This document shows, piece by piece, positions 1 to 5,866 of a stretch of 7,262 nt of DNA. The first letter of the stretch is position 1, and the number at the start of each line of letters is the position of its first letter. The DNA is from Betaproteobacteria bacterium (lineage in GTDB: Bacteria > Pseudomonadota > Gammaproteobacteria > Burkholderiales > SG8-39). The notes under the pieces were generated by a model. That model saw only the letters and a program-made list of their open reading frames with translations, ran no database searches and was not told the DNA's origin. Location of the stretch: contig CANIIN010000125.1 in assembly GCA_947467405.1 (NCBI GenBank), forward strand, positions 1 through 7,262. Direction: 5' to 3'. Made by a program: the position numbers and the translations under genes.

Positions 1-58
1 GAATACGCCAGCGTGTTTCTAAGAATACGCCAGCGTGTTTCTAAGAATACGCCAGCGT
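1..58. repeat. 22-bp tandem repeat spanning the hydroxylase stop codon
   Basis: Two identical 22-bp units (1-22 and 23-44), each made of gaatacgccagcgt followed by gtttctaa, are followed by a partial third copy of the first 14 bases (45-58). The array begins at the window edge, so its full length is unknown. Read leftward, each unit repeats the last codons and stop of the large-subunit gene (T-L-A-Y-S-stop); the functional stop is at 41-43. The unit length is not a multiple of three, so read-through would change frame at each copy. Within the last copy, 47-60 forms an ATACGC-CA-GCGTAT inverted repeat. There are no spacers, so it is not a CRISPR. A slippage duplication, a binding-site array or a contig-end artefact are all possible. 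Confidence 0.9.
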
Positions 59-2380
59 ATAGGTCTGCAGGGCACGCGGGTTGCCGGCTTTGGCCTCCCG
101 GATGGCCTGCCATACCCGCTGCGGCGTGGCCGGCATGTCGAAGTGCGTCACGCCCACCGGGCGCAGCGCATCCACGATGGCATTGGCCAGCGTCGGCAGC
201 GCACCGGTGCAGCCGGCTTCGCCCACGCCCTTGGCGCCCAGCGGATTCAGTTTGGTCGGTACCGGGTGGTCGAGCACCTCGAGGCCTGCCACCATGCCGG
301 CGCGCGGCATGGGGTAATCCATGAAGCTGCCGGTGAGCAACTGCCCGGTTTCCCGGTCATAAATAGCGTGTTCGCCGAGGATCTGGCCGGCGCCCTGGGT
401 CAGCCCGCCCTGCATCTGGCCTTCCACCAGCGCGTGGGTGATGACATTGCCGATGTCGTCCACGGCGATATAGGAGACGATCTCCGTCACCCCGGTTTCG
501 GCGTCGATTTCCACTTCGGCGATATGTGCGCCGTTCGGGAAGGTCATGCCCCACTTGCCGGAGCCCACGGCGTTCAACGGATGCGGTTCGCTGCCCTTGT
601 GCTTTTTGGCCAAGTCGAGCAGGCTGATCCGGCGGTCGGTGCCTTTGATGGAATATTCGCCATGGTCGAACTCGATGTCCTCAACCGAGGCTTCCAGTTC
701 CTTTGCAGCCAGTTCGCGGCCTTTTTTGACCACTTCCTGTGCGCCGAGCAGGTACGAACTGCCGAAGCTCACCATGGAGCGCGAGCCGCCGGTGCCGCCG
801 CCGGTGACGCGCATACCGGCCTCGCCGGTGCGCAGCTTGACGATTTCCATGGGCACGCCGAGCACGCCGGCCACCACCTGCGCGAAGCTGGTCTCATGCC
901 CCTGCCCGTGTGAGTGCGAGGAGGATTTCAGCGAAATCGTGCCGTCAGCTTCGAAGAACAGCTGGCCTTCGTCCGGGATGCCGCCGGCGCCGGTGGATTC
1001 GATATAGGTCGAGAGCGCGCGGCCGCGCAGCTTGCCGCGTTTGGCCGATTCGGCGCGACGTTTGTCAAAGCCGTACCAGTCGGCTGCTTTCAGCGCGTCG
1101 TCCAACACGCCCTCGAAGTCGCCGCAGTCGTAGGTGGTGCCGTTCACCAGCTTGTAGGGGTACTGGTCGTTGCGGATCAGGTTCTTGCGGCGGATTTCCA
1201 CTGGGTCCATGTTGAGGTCGATCGCGGCGCGCTCAACGAGGCATTCGAGCAGCATGGACATGATCGGCCGCCCAGCACCGCGATAGGCCGAGACCTGCGC
1301 GGTGTTCGTGGCGACGAGCTGGATGCGTGCATGGCACACCGGCACGTCATACACACCGGTGATGCAGCTGGTCACGCTGCGTGTCTGCGCCAGCAGGCCG
1401 GTCGGCGCGAGGTAGGCGCCATTGTTCGCGATAATGAAAAAGCGCATCGACAGGAACTTGCCCTTGTCATCCAGCGCGAGTTCGCCGTGGCAGATGAAAT
1501 CGCGCGCCTGGTTGTCGGTGAGAAAGACTTCCGAACGCGTGCCGTTCCAGCGCACCGGGCGGCCGAGTTTCTTCGAGGCCATCAGCGTCACGCAGTATTC
1601 GGGGTAGGCCGCCGAGCGGATGCCGAAGCCGCCGCCGGTGTCCTTCGCCACCACATCCACCTTGTCGGTGGGCACGTCCAGCACCTTGGCCACCATGCTG
1701 GCCTGCACGCGCGGCCCTTGTGTCGGCGAGTAGAGGAAGTACTGGTCCTTCGTCGCGTCATACACGCCGGTGCAGCAGCGGGGCTCCATGGGATGCCCGA
1801 CGACGCGATGGTTGTAGAGGTCGTGCTTCACGATCTTCGCGGCCTTGGCGAACAGCGCATCGGTTGCCGCGCGGTCGCCGTCCTCGTAATCCCAGTACAG
1901 ATTGCCGGGCACATCATCATGCAATTGCGGTGCGTCGGGTTTTAGCGCATCCAGTGCATCCACGACGGGCGTCAGCTCGTTGTATTCGACGACGACCAGT
2001 TCAGCGGCGTCCATGGCAATGCGCTGCGATTCGGCGATGACGCAGGCCACCGCCTCGCCGGCCAGGCGCACCTTGCCGGTGGCGAGGCAGGGACGGAAGG
2101 GCATGACTGGCTTTTTCGCATCCGGCTTGAGCGGAATGGTGATGACGGGCAGTGACTTGAACCCCGCAGCCTGCAGGTCATCACCGGTCAGCACGGCGAT
2201 CACGCCCGGATGGGCCAGTGCGGCGCTGGTGTCGATGGACACGATGTCGGCGTGGGCGCGGTCGGCGCGCACGAACCAGGCGTGCGCCATGTCGGGGAAA
2301 TCCCAGTCCAGCGTGTAGGTCCCGCTGCCGGTGACCATGCGGTGGTCTTCAAGTCGTCCGTGAAAAGCGTCGTGGCTCAT
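41..2380 (-). CDS. Form II CoxL-like molybdopterin-binding large subunit (xanthine dehydrogenase / aerobic CO dehydrogenase family)
   Basis: A 779-residue catalytic subunit of a molybdenum hydroxylase, a family that hydroxylates aldehydes, purines, N-heterocycles or CO with water as oxygen donor. The N-terminal a/b hammerhead domain covers about residues 1-145 and the Moco-binding domains the rest. Visible landmarks are TGGGFG (248-253), the active-site loop AYRGAGR (365-371), HGQGHET (491-497), GTGGSRS (529-535) and GAKGVGEAG (715-723), whose E721 should be the catalytic Glu. True form I CO dehydrogenase carries AYxCSFR in the loop, so this is form II and its substrate is unknown. The ATG at 2380 is chosen because GAGGA lies 5 bases upstream; an in-frame TTG at 2392 would add only MRIP and overlap that Shine-Dalgarno. 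The length is normal for the family. Small FeS and medium FAD subunits are not in the window. It is divergent from the xdhC/mocA maturation genes, which supports a shared role. Confidence 0.93.
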   Translation of the reverse strand: MSHDAFHGRLEDHRMVTGSGTYTLDWDFPDMAHAWFVRADRAHADIVSIDTSAALAHPGVIAVLTGDDLQAAGFKSLPVITIPLKPDAKKPVMPFRPCLATGKVRLAGEAVACVIAESQRIAMDAAELVVVEYNELTPVVDALDALKPDAPQLHDDVPGNLYWDYEDGDRAATDALFAKAAKIVKHDLYNHRVVGHPMEPRCCTGVYDATKDQYFLYSPTQGPRVQASMVAKVLDVPTDKVDVVAKDTGGGFGIRSAAYPEYCVTLMASKKLGRPVRWNGTRSEVFLTDNQARDFICHGELALDDKGKFLSMRFFIIANNGAYLAPTGLLAQTRSVTSCITGVYDVPVCHARIQLVATNTAQVSAYRGAGRPIMSMLLECLVERAAIDLNMDPVEIRRKNLIRNDQYPYKLVNGTTYDCGDFEGVLDDALKAADWYGFDKRRAESAKRGKLRGRALSTYIESTGAGGIPDEGQLFFEADGTISLKSSSHSHGQGHETSFAQVVAGVLGVPMEIVKLRTGEAGMRVTGGGTGGSRSMVSFGSSYLLGAQEVVKKGRELAAKELEASVEDIEFDHGEYSIKGTDRRISLLDLAKKHKGSEPHPLNAVGSGKWGMTFPNGAHIAEVEIDAETGVTEIVSYIAVDDIGNVITHALVEGQMQGGLTQGAGQILGEHAIYDRETGQLLTGSFMDYPMPRAGMVAGLEVLDHPVPTKLNPLGAKGVGEAGCTGALPTLANAIVDALRPVGVTHFDMPATPQRVWQAIREAKAGNPRALQTYTLAYS

Positions 2381-2393
2381 GGGTATCCTCAAT

Positions 2394-2436
2394 GGTCGAT
2401 AGACGAATCATTGCCTGGTCAATGCGGCCTGGTCAA
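2394..2436 (-). promoter_or_regulatory. Candidate promoter of the hydroxylase large-subunit gene
   Basis: On the minus strand, TTGACC (2436-2431) is followed after 18 bases by AATGAT (2412-2407), a plausible sigma-70 pair that would place transcription start roughly 20 bases before the ATG. A second TTGACC lies 14 bases nearer the gene (2422-2417), but no better -10 follows it. The -10 match is only moderate and the assignment rests on inspection alone. Confidence 0.35.
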
Positions 2437-2449
2437 AGCGGCTTGGCCA
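2413..2449. promoter_or_regulatory. Cluster of TGGTCAA half-sites, possible operator
   Basis: The 10-mer GCCTGGTCAA occurs at 2413-2422 and again at 2427-2436, a direct repeat with a 14-bp period. The second copy also pairs with TTGGCCA at 2443-2449 to form an inverted repeat (TGGTCAA, 6-bp spacer, TTGGCCA; one mismatch in seven). The three half-sites overlap the candidate -35 of the leftward hydroxylase gene, where a repressor or activator would be expected. No regulator gene is visible in the window, so the binding protein is unknown. Confidence 0.4.
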
Positions 2450-2540
2450 TGCGGCGCATTTGCGTTGCCAACTGCTGCGAGGTCGATGGAACTGCATGAG
2501 GCGGGGCGGCGCATTATTGGTGTTCGGGTTGCGTCGCGCC

Positions 2541-2554
2541 GGGGCTTGCGCCCC
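2541..2554. other. Short GC hairpin in the divergent intergenic region
   Basis: GGGGC-TTGC-GCCCC forms a perfect 5-bp stem with a 4-base loop, midway between the divergent genes. No T-run follows on either strand, so it is not a convincing intrinsic terminator. The rest of 2381-2854 contains no credible coding sequence: the ORFs there lack family resemblance and recognisable start signals. A perfect 10-bp palindrome GCCGTACGGC also occurs at 2687-2696. Confidence 0.35.
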
Positions 2555-2743
2555 TTGTCTGTCATTATCGCATCCGCGAGCCTGTATGGGCTGCATTTCC
2601 CGGCAAAAATGGAAATGAAAGCACATTGGTTTTATGTGAATAATCGAATGGAAGGATTTGTTCTGTTCGCGCTGACCTTCAGATAAGCCGTACGGCCGCC
2701 ATCCGCTTTGTTGTCAATGCAAAGTCCGGCCAAGCTCCGGTGA

Positions 2744-2777
2744 GGGAACGCATGCCGGAAAACCCGGCGGCATTCCC
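2744..2777. promoter_or_regulatory. Imperfect long inverted repeat just upstream of the xdhC promoter
   Basis: GGGA (2744-2747) and ATGCCG (2752-2757) pair with CGGCAT (2768-2773) and TCCC (2774-2777), with a 4-base bulge on the left arm and a 10-base loop. An alternative inner pairing is GCCGG-AAAAC-CCGGC (2754-2768). It ends 16 bp before the candidate -35, so it could be an activator site. It would be a leader structure only if transcription starts further upstream. No T-run follows. Confidence 0.35.
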
Positions 2778-2793
2778 GCTGTTGGGCTTGTCC

Positions 2794-2822
2794 TTGACCG
2801 GGGCAGCCCATATCTCTAGGCT
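2794..2822 (+). promoter_or_regulatory. Candidate sigma-70 promoter of xdhC-mocA
   Basis: TTGACC (2794-2799) and TAGGCT (2817-2822) are separated by exactly 17 bases, the optimal spacing. This predicts a start near 2829 and a leader of about 25 bases. The xdhC Shine-Dalgarno, GGAAAGA, follows at 2844-2850. Confidence 0.5.
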
Positions 2823-2854
2823 AGCCCCTCTGCACCCTGCTTTGGAAAGACCCT

Positions 2855-3862
2855 ATGGACAGCGTTGATTTGGAAGTCATTCGTACCGCCCTGAACTGGA
2901 CGAAGTCCGGTCATCGCGCCACGCTGGGCACAATCACCCATACCTGGGGTTCGGCGCCGCGGCCGGTGGGCGCCATGATGGTGATCCGCGATGACGGCCA
3001 AGTGGTGGGTTCGGTGTCGGGTGGCTGCGTCGAGGACGATCTGATCGAGCAGGTGCGCGACAAGCTGATTGCCGCCGCGCGTCCGGTGGTCATGACCTAT
3101 GGCGTGACGCAGGAGCAGGCAACGCGTTTCGGTCTGCCCTGCGGTGGCACGCTGCAACTGGTGCTGGAGCCGGTGAGCGCTAAATCAAAGCTGGACGATC
3201 TGCTGGCGATCATCGAGCGCCACGAACTGTCAGCGCGTTTTCTCGACATGGACACGGGCGAAGTGCGCATGGCGGCGGGCAAGTGGTCCGACCTGCTGGA
3301 GTTCGACGGCAAGGTGATGAAGACCGTGCACGGCCCGCGCTGGCGCTTGCTCATCATCGGCGCCGGACAGGTCAGCCGTTATCTGGCGCAGATGGCCCAG
3401 GCGCTCGATTACCACGTCACGGTGTGCGATCCGCGCGAGGAATACAGCGCCGAGTGGCCGCTGGCGAATGTGTCCATCAATCGCGGCTATCCGGATGACG
3501 TGGTGCTGGAGATGAATGCCGATGCGCATACCGCCGTGGTGGCGGTGACGCATGACCCGAAGCTGGACGATGCCGCGCTGATCGAGGCGCTAAAATCGGC
3601 CGCCTTCTATGTCGGGGCGCTTGGCTCGAAGAAGAACAACGATGCGCGCCGCACGCGCCTCGCCGAATTCGACCTCGCCGCGCACGAGATCGCACGCCTG
3701 CACGGCCCGGTGGGCCTGAAAATCGGCTCCAAGACGCCGCCTGAAATCGCCATTGCCATCCTGGCCGAGATGACCGCTGTGCGCCATGGCGTGCAGATTC
3801 CCGAGACCATCGAGCCCGCGAAGAACAACATCAGCGCCGGCTGCGGCGTGCCGCAGCGCTGA
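2855..3862 (+). CDS. xdhC: XdhC/CoxI family molybdenum-enzyme maturation protein
   Basis: A 335-residue cytoplasmic accessory protein. Family members bind molybdenum cofactor, promote its sulfuration and hand it to xanthine dehydrogenase-type apoenzymes. The N-terminal XdhC/CoxI domain shows GSAPRPVGAMM (32-42), GSVSGGCVEDD (52-62) with C58, and GLPCGGT (93-99) with C96, a cysteine implicated in cofactor binding in this family. The C-terminal Rossmann domain (XdhC_C) shows GAGQVSRYLA (169-178), THDPKLDD (232-239), GALGSKKN (254-261), and the family signature running from LHGPVGLKIG (282) to AEM (306). The length is typical. The ATG is supported by GGAAAGA four bases upstream. It is divergent from the large-subunit gene and 32 bp ahead of the mocA-like gene, so it probably serves that hydroxylase. 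The symbol is a family assignment; coxI would be equally fair. Confidence 0.92.
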   Translation: MDSVDLEVIRTALNWTKSGHRATLGTITHTWGSAPRPVGAMMVIRDDGQVVGSVSGGCVEDDLIEQVRDKLIAAARPVVMTYGVTQEQATRFGLPCGGTLQLVLEPVSAKSKLDDLLAIIERHELSARFLDMDTGEVRMAAGKWSDLLEFDGKVMKTVHGPRWRLLIIGAGQVSRYLAQMAQALDYHVTVCDPREEYSAEWPLANVSINRGYPDDVVLEMNADAHTAVVAVTHDPKLDDAALIEALKSAAFYVGALGSKKNNDARRTRLAEFDLAAHEIARLHGPVGLKIGSKTPPEIAIAILAEMTAVRHGVQIPETIEPAKNNISAGCGVPQR

Positions 3863-3868
3863 CCCGCT

Positions 3869-3891
3869 CGAAGTGATCCTTCCGAAGTGAT
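3869..3891 (+). repeat. Short direct repeat in the xdhC-mocA spacer
   Basis: CGAAGTGAT occurs at 3869-3877 and 3883-3891, a 9-bp direct repeat with a 14-bp period that fills most of the 32-bp gap before the mocA GTG. The second copy supplies the presumed weak Shine-Dalgarno. The duplication may simply have arisen by slippage. Confidence 0.5.
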
Positions 3892-3894
3892 TTC

Positions 3895-4464
3895 GTGACT
3901 GTGCGCGGCATCCTGCTGGCAGCCGGCGCCTCGGTGCGCTTCGGCGCGAACAAGCTCCTGCAGAAACTCCCCGACGGTACGCCCATCGCCGTTGCCAGCG
4001 CGCGCAACCTCGTCGCTGCGCTGCCCGATACCATCGCCGTGGTGCGTCCCGGCTCTGCTGAACTCGAACGCCTGCTGCGCGAGGCGGGCTGTGAAGTCGT
4101 GGTGTGCCAGTGCGCCGAAGACGGCATGGGCTACAGCCTCAAGCACGCGGTGGCCCTGAGCGAAAACGTCGAGGGCTGGGTCGTCGCGCTGGCCGACATG
4201 CCCTTCATCCAGCCTGCAACGATTCAACGCGTGGCTGAAGCGGTTGCCGGTGGCGCAACCATCGCCGCGCCGTCATTCAAGGGTGAGCGCGGGCATCCGG
4301 TGGGGTTCGGCGTTTTGCTGCGCAGCGAACTCGAAGCGCTGTCCGGCGACGAGGGGGCGCGGCGTGTGTTGAAGCAGCGTGCGGCCTCAATCAGGCTGAT
4401 TGAAGTCGATGATGCGGGGGTTCATCGCGATATCGACCGGCCCGAGGATCTGCCCAAGGCATAG
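3895..4464 (+). CDS. mocA: MocA-like molybdenum cofactor cytidylyltransferase (NTP transferase)
   Basis: A 189-residue MobA-like nucleotidyltransferase. MocA proteins join CMP from CTP to molybdopterin to make the dinucleotide cofactor used by XDH/CODH-type enzymes. The N-terminal nucleotide-binding motif is LAAGASVRFGANK (8-20). Others are GMGYSL (77-82), the metal-binding ADMPF (100-104), ERGHPVGF (131-138), GDEGARRVL (151-159) and the terminal HRDIDRPEDL (177-186). GHPVGF and the final DIDRPEDL are typical of the MocA/MobA-like group. Translation starts at a GTG; GAAGTGA at 3884-3890 is a weak ribosome site, and a second GTG two codons on is possible. It lies 32 bp after xdhC in the same direction, an expected operon. 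CTP rather than GTP specificity is inferred from the family and context, not read from residues. Confidence 0.88.
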   Translation: MTVRGILLAAGASVRFGANKLLQKLPDGTPIAVASARNLVAALPDTIAVVRPGSAELERLLREAGCEVVVCQCAEDGMGYSLKHAVALSENVEGWVVALADMPFIQPATIQRVAEAVAGGATIAAPSFKGERGHPVGFGVLLRSELEALSGDEGARRVLKQRAASIRLIEVDDAGVHRDIDRPEDLPKA

Positions 4465-4466
4465 GG

Positions 4467-4550
4467 ATTGATAATTATCAATTTCAAATTTAAATTGTTT
4501 TTTAGTAAGCTTTAAAGAGTTGATTATTATCTCGTCATCTTTTTATTTTT
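4467..4550. other. AT-rich island with a perfect 16-bp palindrome
   Basis: Fifteen of 84 bases are G or C (about 18%), in strong contrast with the flanking GC-rich genes. It opens with a perfect palindrome, ATTGATAATTATCAAT (4467-4482), two bases after the mocA stop. A near copy of its left part, TTGATTATTATC (4520-4531), matches TTGATAATTATC at 11 of 12 positions, 52 bp further on. The GATAAT/ATTATC elements resemble Fur-box hexamers, but the 7-1-7 spacing of a classical Fur box is absent. It could be a regulator site, an UP-element-like or H-NS-type AT tract ahead of pldA, or a remnant of foreign DNA. Confidence 0.6.
4479..4503 (+). terminator. Weak candidate intrinsic terminator after mocA
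   Basis: CAATTT (4479-4484) and AAATTG (4492-4497) form a 6-bp stem around a 7-base loop, followed directly by six T (4498-4503). The stem is almost all A-T, so termination would be inefficient. The position, 15 bases after the mocA stop, suits a transcript end. Confidence 0.3.
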
Positions 4551-4575
4551 GGGAATGCGCAAGCCAGCTGGGTCT

Positions 4576-4599
4576 GCATCCCCGCTGGCGCGGGGATGC
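4576..4599. repeat. REP-like GC hairpin
   Basis: GCATCCCCGC and GCGGGGATGC form a perfect 10-bp stem around a TGGC loop. Outer CTG (4568-4570) can pair with CAG (4600-4602). The CATCCCCGC...GCGGGGATG pattern is like the short dispersed palindromes (REP-type) common between genes in many proteobacteria. No T-run follows, so it would act as an mRNA-stabilising hairpin or interspersed repeat rather than an intrinsic terminator. Only one copy is seen in the window, so its repetitive nature is an inference. Confidence 0.55.
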
Positions 4600-4631
4600 C
4601 AGTTTCACGTTATACGGTGTGCTTTTAACGG

Positions 4632-4659
4632 TGGATTTCCTGTCGGCGGGCCTTAGAAT
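4632..4659 (+). promoter_or_regulatory. Candidate promoter of pldA
   Basis: TAGAAT (4654-4659) is a good -10 match. The best -35 at suitable spacing is the poor TGGATT (4632-4637), 16 bases upstream. A start near 4666 would leave a leader of about 25 bases. The weak -35 suggests low basal activity or activator dependence. Confidence 0.35.
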
Positions 4660-4689
4660 CGCGCCCTTCCCCAATCCTGCATCGCCATC

Positions 4690-5841
4690 ATGAAACTCCT
4701 CCGCCTTGGTCTTCTGTTCGCCCTCGCTTTGCCCTTGTCCGTCCACGCCGAATGGCTGCTGAAGCCGCGCGTTGCGCGTGCGATCAGCGGCGAGACGGTG
4801 AGCGTCGATGTCTGGCAGGCGAATGACAAGGCGGTGCCGATCAACGAAGCTTTTCCCGCCACGCTGCAGGCGCGCGTGTTCGCGGGGGCGCGGCTGCTCG
4901 ATGTGCTGCTGTATGCCGCGGACAATCAGGGCGCGGTGATCGAGCCGCTGGCACCGGGCACTTTCCGCAAGCGCGAGTTCCGCTTTGCGCTGCCGGAAGG
5001 ACTCAGCGGGCTGGTGACGCTGGCCCTTGAGGGCGAGGGCGGTGCCACCGCGACGCTGGTGGCCGAGCGGCCCGGCACACTGCCTGCGACAGCGCAGCGC
5101 GCGGCGCGTCCGGACACGGTGCCCGAGCCCGCCATTTCGCCGCACGAGCCCATGTATTTCCTGGTCGGAACCAGTGGCGGGACGACGGCAAAGTTCCAGT
5201 TGTCGATGAAGTACCGGTTGCTGGACGAAGACAGCTGGGCGGCTGGTCTGTGGCGGCCGCTGGGCAAACTCCACTTTGGCTATACCCAGACCTCGATCTG
5301 GGATCTGGCCGAACAGTCCGCGCCGTTCCGCGACACCAGCTACCGGCCCAGCCTGTTCTACTTTGATCCGCACCTGAGTGTCTCGGCGAATGGCAGCCAC
5401 AACTTTGCACTGGCCGGCGGGTTGGAGCATGAGTCGAATGGCCGCGATGGCACGTTCTCGCGCTCCATCAACACGGCATTTATCAAGCCGTCCTGGCAGG
5501 TGTTCTTCCGCGAGAATCGATACTTTGCGGTGTCGCCGAAGTTCCACACCTACCTCGATAAGAAGGACAACGCCGATATTGACCATTACCGCGGCAATGT
5601 CGATCTCAATCTGCGTTACGGTCGATCCGACGGCTGGCTGTGGTCGGCCACCATGCGCAAGGGCTCGGGTGGGTACGGCTCGTTGCTGCTCGATGCATCA
5701 TGGCCATTGCGTCAGCGATTCTTTGCCAATGCCGGCGGCTTCCTGCATCTGCAGTATTTCAATGGCTATGGCGAGACGCTGCTCGATTACAACGTGCGCC
5801 ATGCGCCGCAATGGCGGGTGGGCTTTTCGATTGTGCGATGA
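4690..5841 (+). CDS. pldA: Outer-membrane phospholipase A (OMPLA) with N-terminal extension
   Basis: A 383-residue outer-membrane enzyme that hydrolyses acyl chains of phospholipids misplaced in the outer leaflet; known family members are Ca2+-dependent and active as dimers. Residues 1-20 are a signal peptide ending VHA. Residues 21 to about 150 are soluble-looking and beta-rich. The beta-barrel starts near HEPMYFLVG (152-160). The active-site stretch HESNGRDGTFSRSIN (247-261) carries the complete triad H247, S249 and N261, with the same spacing as E. coli H142/S144/N156. S257 matches the calcium-site Ser152. FGYTQTSIWDL (196-206) and APFRDTSYRPSLF (211-223) are also family signatures, and the end (YGETLLDYN) matches the last strands. 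E. coli PldA is 289 residues, so the extra length of about 95 residues is mostly N-terminal. The ATG lacks a clear Shine-Dalgarno, but the signal peptide begins exactly there. It is convergent with the DM13 gene. Confidence 0.93.
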   Translation: MKLLRLGLLFALALPLSVHAEWLLKPRVARAISGETVSVDVWQANDKAVPINEAFPATLQARVFAGARLLDVLLYAADNQGAVIEPLAPGTFRKREFRFALPEGLSGLVTLALEGEGGATATLVAERPGTLPATAQRAARPDTVPEPAISPHEPMYFLVGTSGGTTAKFQLSMKYRLLDEDSWAAGLWRPLGKLHFGYTQTSIWDLAEQSAPFRDTSYRPSLFYFDPHLSVSANGSHNFALAGGLEHESNGRDGTFSRSINTAFIKPSWQVFFRENRYFAVSPKFHTYLDKKDNADIDHYRGNVDLNLRYGRSDGWLWSATMRKGSGGYGSLLLDASWPLRQRFFANAGGFLHLQYFNGYGETLLDYNVRHAPQWRVGFSIVR

Positions 5842-5848
5842 AGAGGGA

Positions 5849-5866
5849 AGGCGGCTTGAGCAGCCT
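5849..5866. terminator. Weak hairpin between convergent pldA and DM13 genes
   Basis: AGGC (5849-5852) pairs with GCCT (5863-5866). With a G/A mismatch and an inner GC/GC step, it closes a TTGA loop. It occupies the 23-bp gap between the two stop codons and overlaps the DM13 gene's stop. No T-run follows on either strand, so a bidirectional terminator is only a guess. Confidence 0.2.

Noticed and set aside
1..58. CRISPR array
   Set aside because: The units are directly contiguous with no spacers and the repeat includes coding sequence.
35..1945. Two long plus-strand ORFs (292 and 343 codons) antisense to the hydroxylase gene
   Set aside because: They lie in the mirror frame of a clearly conserved gene in GC-rich DNA, have His/Ala/Gly/Arg-rich low-information translations and no family motifs.
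2381..2392. Upstream TTG start for the hydroxylase large subunit
   Set aside because: It adds only four residues and overlaps the GAGGA ribosome site that is ideally placed for the ATG at 2380.
2408..2626. 72-codon minus-strand ORF in the divergent intergenic region
   Set aside because: No ribosome site, no recognisable motif and composition like random GC-rich sequence; it covers the promoter region.
4467..4482. Classical Fur box
   Set aside because: The GATAAT/ATTATC halves overlap and do not give the 19-bp or 7-1-7 arrangement; kept only as an unassigned palindrome.
4576..4599. Intrinsic terminator of mocA
   Set aside because: The stem is strong, but the following bases are cagtttcacg, not a T-run; a REP-like element is the better description.
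4543..5586. 347-codon minus-strand ORF antisense to pldA
   Set aside because: It overlaps a gene with a full catalytic triad and signal peptide; the translation is Arg/Gln-rich with no recognisable domain.
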